DNA of 30,443 nt from JAAEQG01 sp023133475 (GTDB lineage: Bacteria; Planctomycetota; Phycisphaerae; UBA1845). Made by a program: the position numbers and the translations under genes. Positions 28,487-30,443 of the stretch are shown piece after piece (positions within the stretch are counted from its first letter, which is position 1; each line of letters opens with the position of its first letter). Under the pieces are notes generated by a model that ran no database searches, was not told where the DNA came from, and saw nothing but the letters and a program-made list of their open reading frames with translations. The stretch lies in NCBI GenBank assembly GCA_030631415.1, contig DAOVLE010000034.1, forward strand, positions 1 to 30,443, written 5' to 3'.

Positions 28487-29635
28487 TCAATTCCCTACGT
28501 CGTCCCAGCCTTTCTCCGTCGGAGTCAACTTTTCCCAATTGGCAAACAGTCGGCCCCAATCGCTGCGCAGGGCTTCGTCCACACGTTTGCGGCCAATGGT
28601 CGGCAGCCAATAGGCATCATGATAAAGCACGCTGGCTGCGTAAGACCACGGTGCCAAAAACGTCTTCAGCGACCACTCGATGTACTTCTTGAGATTGCCC
28701 CAATAAATCCGGTGCTGCATACGGCTGGCGAAGGTCATCTTCTCGTAAGGCCCTACGAATCTCCAGTTCTCCTCGGCTACGTCCACGTCACCGACGATCT
28801 CGATCTCCCGCGGATCGCCGACGCCCAGCCCCAGGTCATGAGCCAAGCGAATGAACTTGATGTCCAGCGGGTTGAAGCCCATCAGCTTGGCGGAGATGGC
28901 GTCGATGGCCACCTGATCGGCTGATGCCAACACCACGTTCTTGACATACGGAACCATGCACCGCGGCCCCGGGCCGTCACCGGCCAACGTGCCATCCATC
29001 ACCGCAAAAAGGCCTTTGTGGATGTGTTTCTGGATCATCAACAAATCCACCAGGGTTTCGTGAATGACCGGGTGCGTCCAGTGACGCTTCTCGTTCAGCA
29101 GGCCGCCGAAGGCGTTCTTCATCGCACCGGTCATGGTCGTGAAAACATGCGTCTTGACCGTGGGCAGGTGAATGATGTTTTCACCGATGAACCGCCGCGG
29201 GATGCTGAACCCATTGGGATAAACATCGTTGAGCACCAGCAGTTTGGAAGTCAGGTCGCCGATCGCGTCACGCACGTTTATCCAGGGCTCGCCGGCATAG
29301 AGGTGGACGTTCCTGATCCCGTGGGACTTTACCACCGGCAGATGTTTGTTCTCCCGTTCGCCTTTGCGGGCGCTGACCACCACCGTGCGGTTATGGCAGG
29401 CGTGCAATAGGTCTCTCGAGTATCCGTCGCGCAGCATGGCCCGGATCACACCGTCAAGCTGCCAGGGGGTGGTCGAGCACGCCGGGTAGAAGTAGTGCCA
29501 CGAGATATTCACCTTCAGGGCGGTGTCCACTGTCCGATCGATGACCTGTTGGTATCCCGCCAGGTTCATCGCGCGGTGGTAGTCTTGAAGCACCGTTGCC
29601 GGTTGGGTTCGCAGGATCGCCACCTTAGATCGCAT
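28487..29635 (-). CDS. DUF362 family protein, no signal peptide
   Basis: A 382-residue DUF362 protein. The core has ENIIHLPTVKTHVFTTMTGAMKNAFGG (mid-chain), HETLVDLLMI, FAVMDGTLAGDGPGPR and ASADQVAIDAISAKLMGF. A C-terminal extension (about 310-382), rich in Trp and Tyr, is not part of the DUF362 core. No export signal, in contrast to the DUF362 protein at 8698-9711. The ATG at 29635 has GGAGA 7 bases upstream. It overlaps the 3' end of the upstream UbiA-type gene by 11 bases, so the two are coupled. A prenyl-phosphate or glycan-linked role would fit its UbiA neighbour but cannot be shown. Confidence 0.85.
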   Translation of the reverse strand: MRSKVAILRTQPATVLQDYHRAMNLAGYQQVIDRTVDTALKVNISWHYFYPACSTTPWQLDGVIRAMLRDGYSRDLLHACHNRTVVVSARKGERENKHLPVVKSHGIRNVHLYAGEPWINVRDAIGDLTSKLLVLNDVYPNGFSIPRRFIGENIIHLPTVKTHVFTTMTGAMKNAFGGLLNEKRHWTHPVIHETLVDLLMIQKHIHKGLFAVMDGTLAGDGPGPRCMVPYVKNVVLASADQVAIDAISAKLMGFNPLDIKFIRLAHDLGLGVGDPREIEIVGDVDVAEENWRFVGPYEKMTFASRMQHRIYWGNLKKYIEWSLKTFLAPWSYAASVLYHDAYWLPTIGRKRVDEALRSDWGRLFANWEKLTPTEKGWDDVGN

Positions 29636-30443
29636 CGGCGGTCTCCAAAGTCTGGTTGTAGGGCGGGTTCCACCCGCCTTTGTCGCATTGCGTGGCGGGT
29701 GAAACCCGCCCTACTTGCCTCTTGCCTCTTGCCTCTTGCCTCTTGCCTCTTGCCTCTTGCCTCTTGCCTCGTCCCCCCCCCGCTTCTGTCCCCAGGCATC
29801 TCACAACCGAGATCCCGGCCGAGCCGCCGGCGGTTGGCAGGACGATCACCACCGCAATCACCCCCCACAAGCCGCTGGTCAGCAAAAGGGGCACGTCCTT
29901 AAGGATGATCTCCGTCGGGCCGGCCCGGTTGCCAAACTCGATCAGCATGGCGTATCGAAACAGCCCATAAGCAACCAGCGGCAACGTGTACAGCAGATAC
30001 TCCTTGTGAAACGGTGGATGGTAGTCCGGGGTCCGGTCCATGGTGTACAGCAGAAAAGTCATGATGGCGATGCCCGCCGACACGCTGATCAAGTGATTGA
30101 GCAACTCCGGGCTGTAGCGCAGCAGGGTCAGCCGATGCGTCCCCGCCTCCTCGGTGCTCTCGAAAGAGGCCAACTCGCAACGCCGCTTGCCGAACCCCAA
30201 AAACATGCACAAGGTGAACGTGCAGACGATCAACCAGGGCGACACCTCCGCCTCCACCGCCCGAGCACCCGCCACCGCACGCAAGACAAACCCGATAGCC
30301 AAAATGATTACGTCAAGAATAGGGCGACGCTTCAAAGCCAACGAATAGGCCAAAATCAAAACGAAGTAACCCACCACAATCCCGCTCACCGCCGGGACCA
30401 GGCGAAACCACACCAACCCCACCCCAGCCGCACACAACAGCAC
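29625..30443 (-). CDS. UbiA-type transferase, decaprenyl-phosphate phosphoribosyltransferase-like (5' end outside window)
   Basis: A partial gene: the frame is open at the window edge and the N-terminal part, including the first Asp-rich motif, is missing. The visible 272 residues hold several membrane helices; the motif PILDVIILAIGFVLRAVAGA and FGKRRCELA are characteristic of UbiA-family enzymes of the decaprenyl-phosphate phosphoribosyltransferase type, which attach phosphoribose to a polyprenyl phosphate in cell-envelope glycan assembly. The family part ends near the sequence VIVLPTAGGSAG. The remaining tail of about 55 residues is translated from dispersed repeats, including several copies of a GKRQEAR heptapeptide from a 7-base tandem tract and VGRVSPA from a palindrome. 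The tail ends 11 bases inside the next gene. Confidence 0.8.
   Translation of the reverse strand: MLLCAAGVGLVWFRLVPAVSGIVVGYFVLILAYSLALKRRPILDVIILAIGFVLRAVAGARAVEAEVSPWLIVCTFTLCMFLGFGKRRCELASFESTEEAGTHRLTLLRYSPELLNHLISVSAGIAIMTFLLYTMDRTPDYHPPFHKEYLLYTLPLVAYGLFRYAMLIEFGNRAGPTEIILKDVPLLLTSGLWGVIAVVIVLPTAGGSAGISVVRCLGTEAGGGRGKRQEARGKRQEARGKRQVGRVSPATQCDKGGWNPPYNQTLETADAI
29658..29775. repeat. Paired GTAGGGCGGG palindromes and CTTGCCT tandem repeat
   Basis: Inverted pair of GTAGGGCGGGTTCCACCCGC units (29658-29714), followed by about eight copies of the 7-base CTTGCCT unit (29715-29770). It lies inside the open reading frame of the UbiA-type gene. The same 7-base tandem repeat, inverted, is at 21919-21958. 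Confidence 0.88.

Overview
The window looks like a piece of a Planctomycetota chromosome, probably Phycisphaerae or a relative. The evidence is a GC-rich genome, a planctomycete-style pseudopilin with a GFTLIELL leader and a C-terminal DG motif, a PVM-type set of microcompartment shell genes, and gene gaps filled with short palindromic and low-complexity repeats. No rRNA, tRNA, CRISPR array, transposase or phage gene was seen. The lineage is inferred from gene content only.

Layout. 127-3537 (minus): a pseudo-receiver/PP2C phosphatase, a DUF192 protein and a UMF1-type MFS transporter. 3878-6569 (plus): a D-amino-acid aminotransferase and a sigma-54 activator. 6862-9711 (minus): a pseudopilin with a clear terminator and a long structured leader, then a Tat-exported DUF362 protein. 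10128-13016 (plus): a UDP-sugar pyrophosphorylase and a small kinase-fold protein. 13099-13282 (minus): a promoter-to-terminator unit with no gene in it, a good small-RNA candidate. 13468-16805 (plus): a secretin-N-domain-like exported protein and three unrecognised proteins, two of them lipoprotein-like. 17000-17752 (minus): a lipoprotein alpha/beta hydrolase. 18011-18501 (plus): two coupled small genes.

18806-27695 (plus) is the centrepiece, a bacterial microcompartment (BMC) locus. It encodes an RpiB-DeoC fusion enzyme, a permuted BMC-T, a BMC-H, a BMC-P, a CoA-acylating aldehyde dehydrogenase, a second BMC-T, two more BMC-P and a class II (FucA/AraD-type) aldolase, followed 32 bases later by ATP-dependent PEP carboxykinase. 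The likely logic is that sugar phosphates are isomerised and cleaved inside a protein shell, the toxic aldehyde is trapped and converted to an acyl-CoA, and the triose phosphate leaves for central metabolism. It resembles the class described as sugar-phosphate-utilising BMCs and the planctomycete fucose/rhamnose BMC, but carries both kinds of aldolase. The window has no PduL/PTAC, alcohol dehydrogenase, acetate kinase or sugar kinase, so CoA and NAD recycling must be encoded elsewhere or work differently.

27862-30443 (minus): a four-helix EamA/SMR-like protein, a second DUF362 protein, and a UbiA-type phosphoribosyl/prenyl transferase cut by the window edge.

A second theme is the repeats. 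At least a dozen families fill almost every intergenic gap. Some are palindromes, some are 7- or 9-base tandem tracts, and some form inverted pairs around 100-400 base units. Several genes end inside a repeat and take their last residues or stop codon from it.
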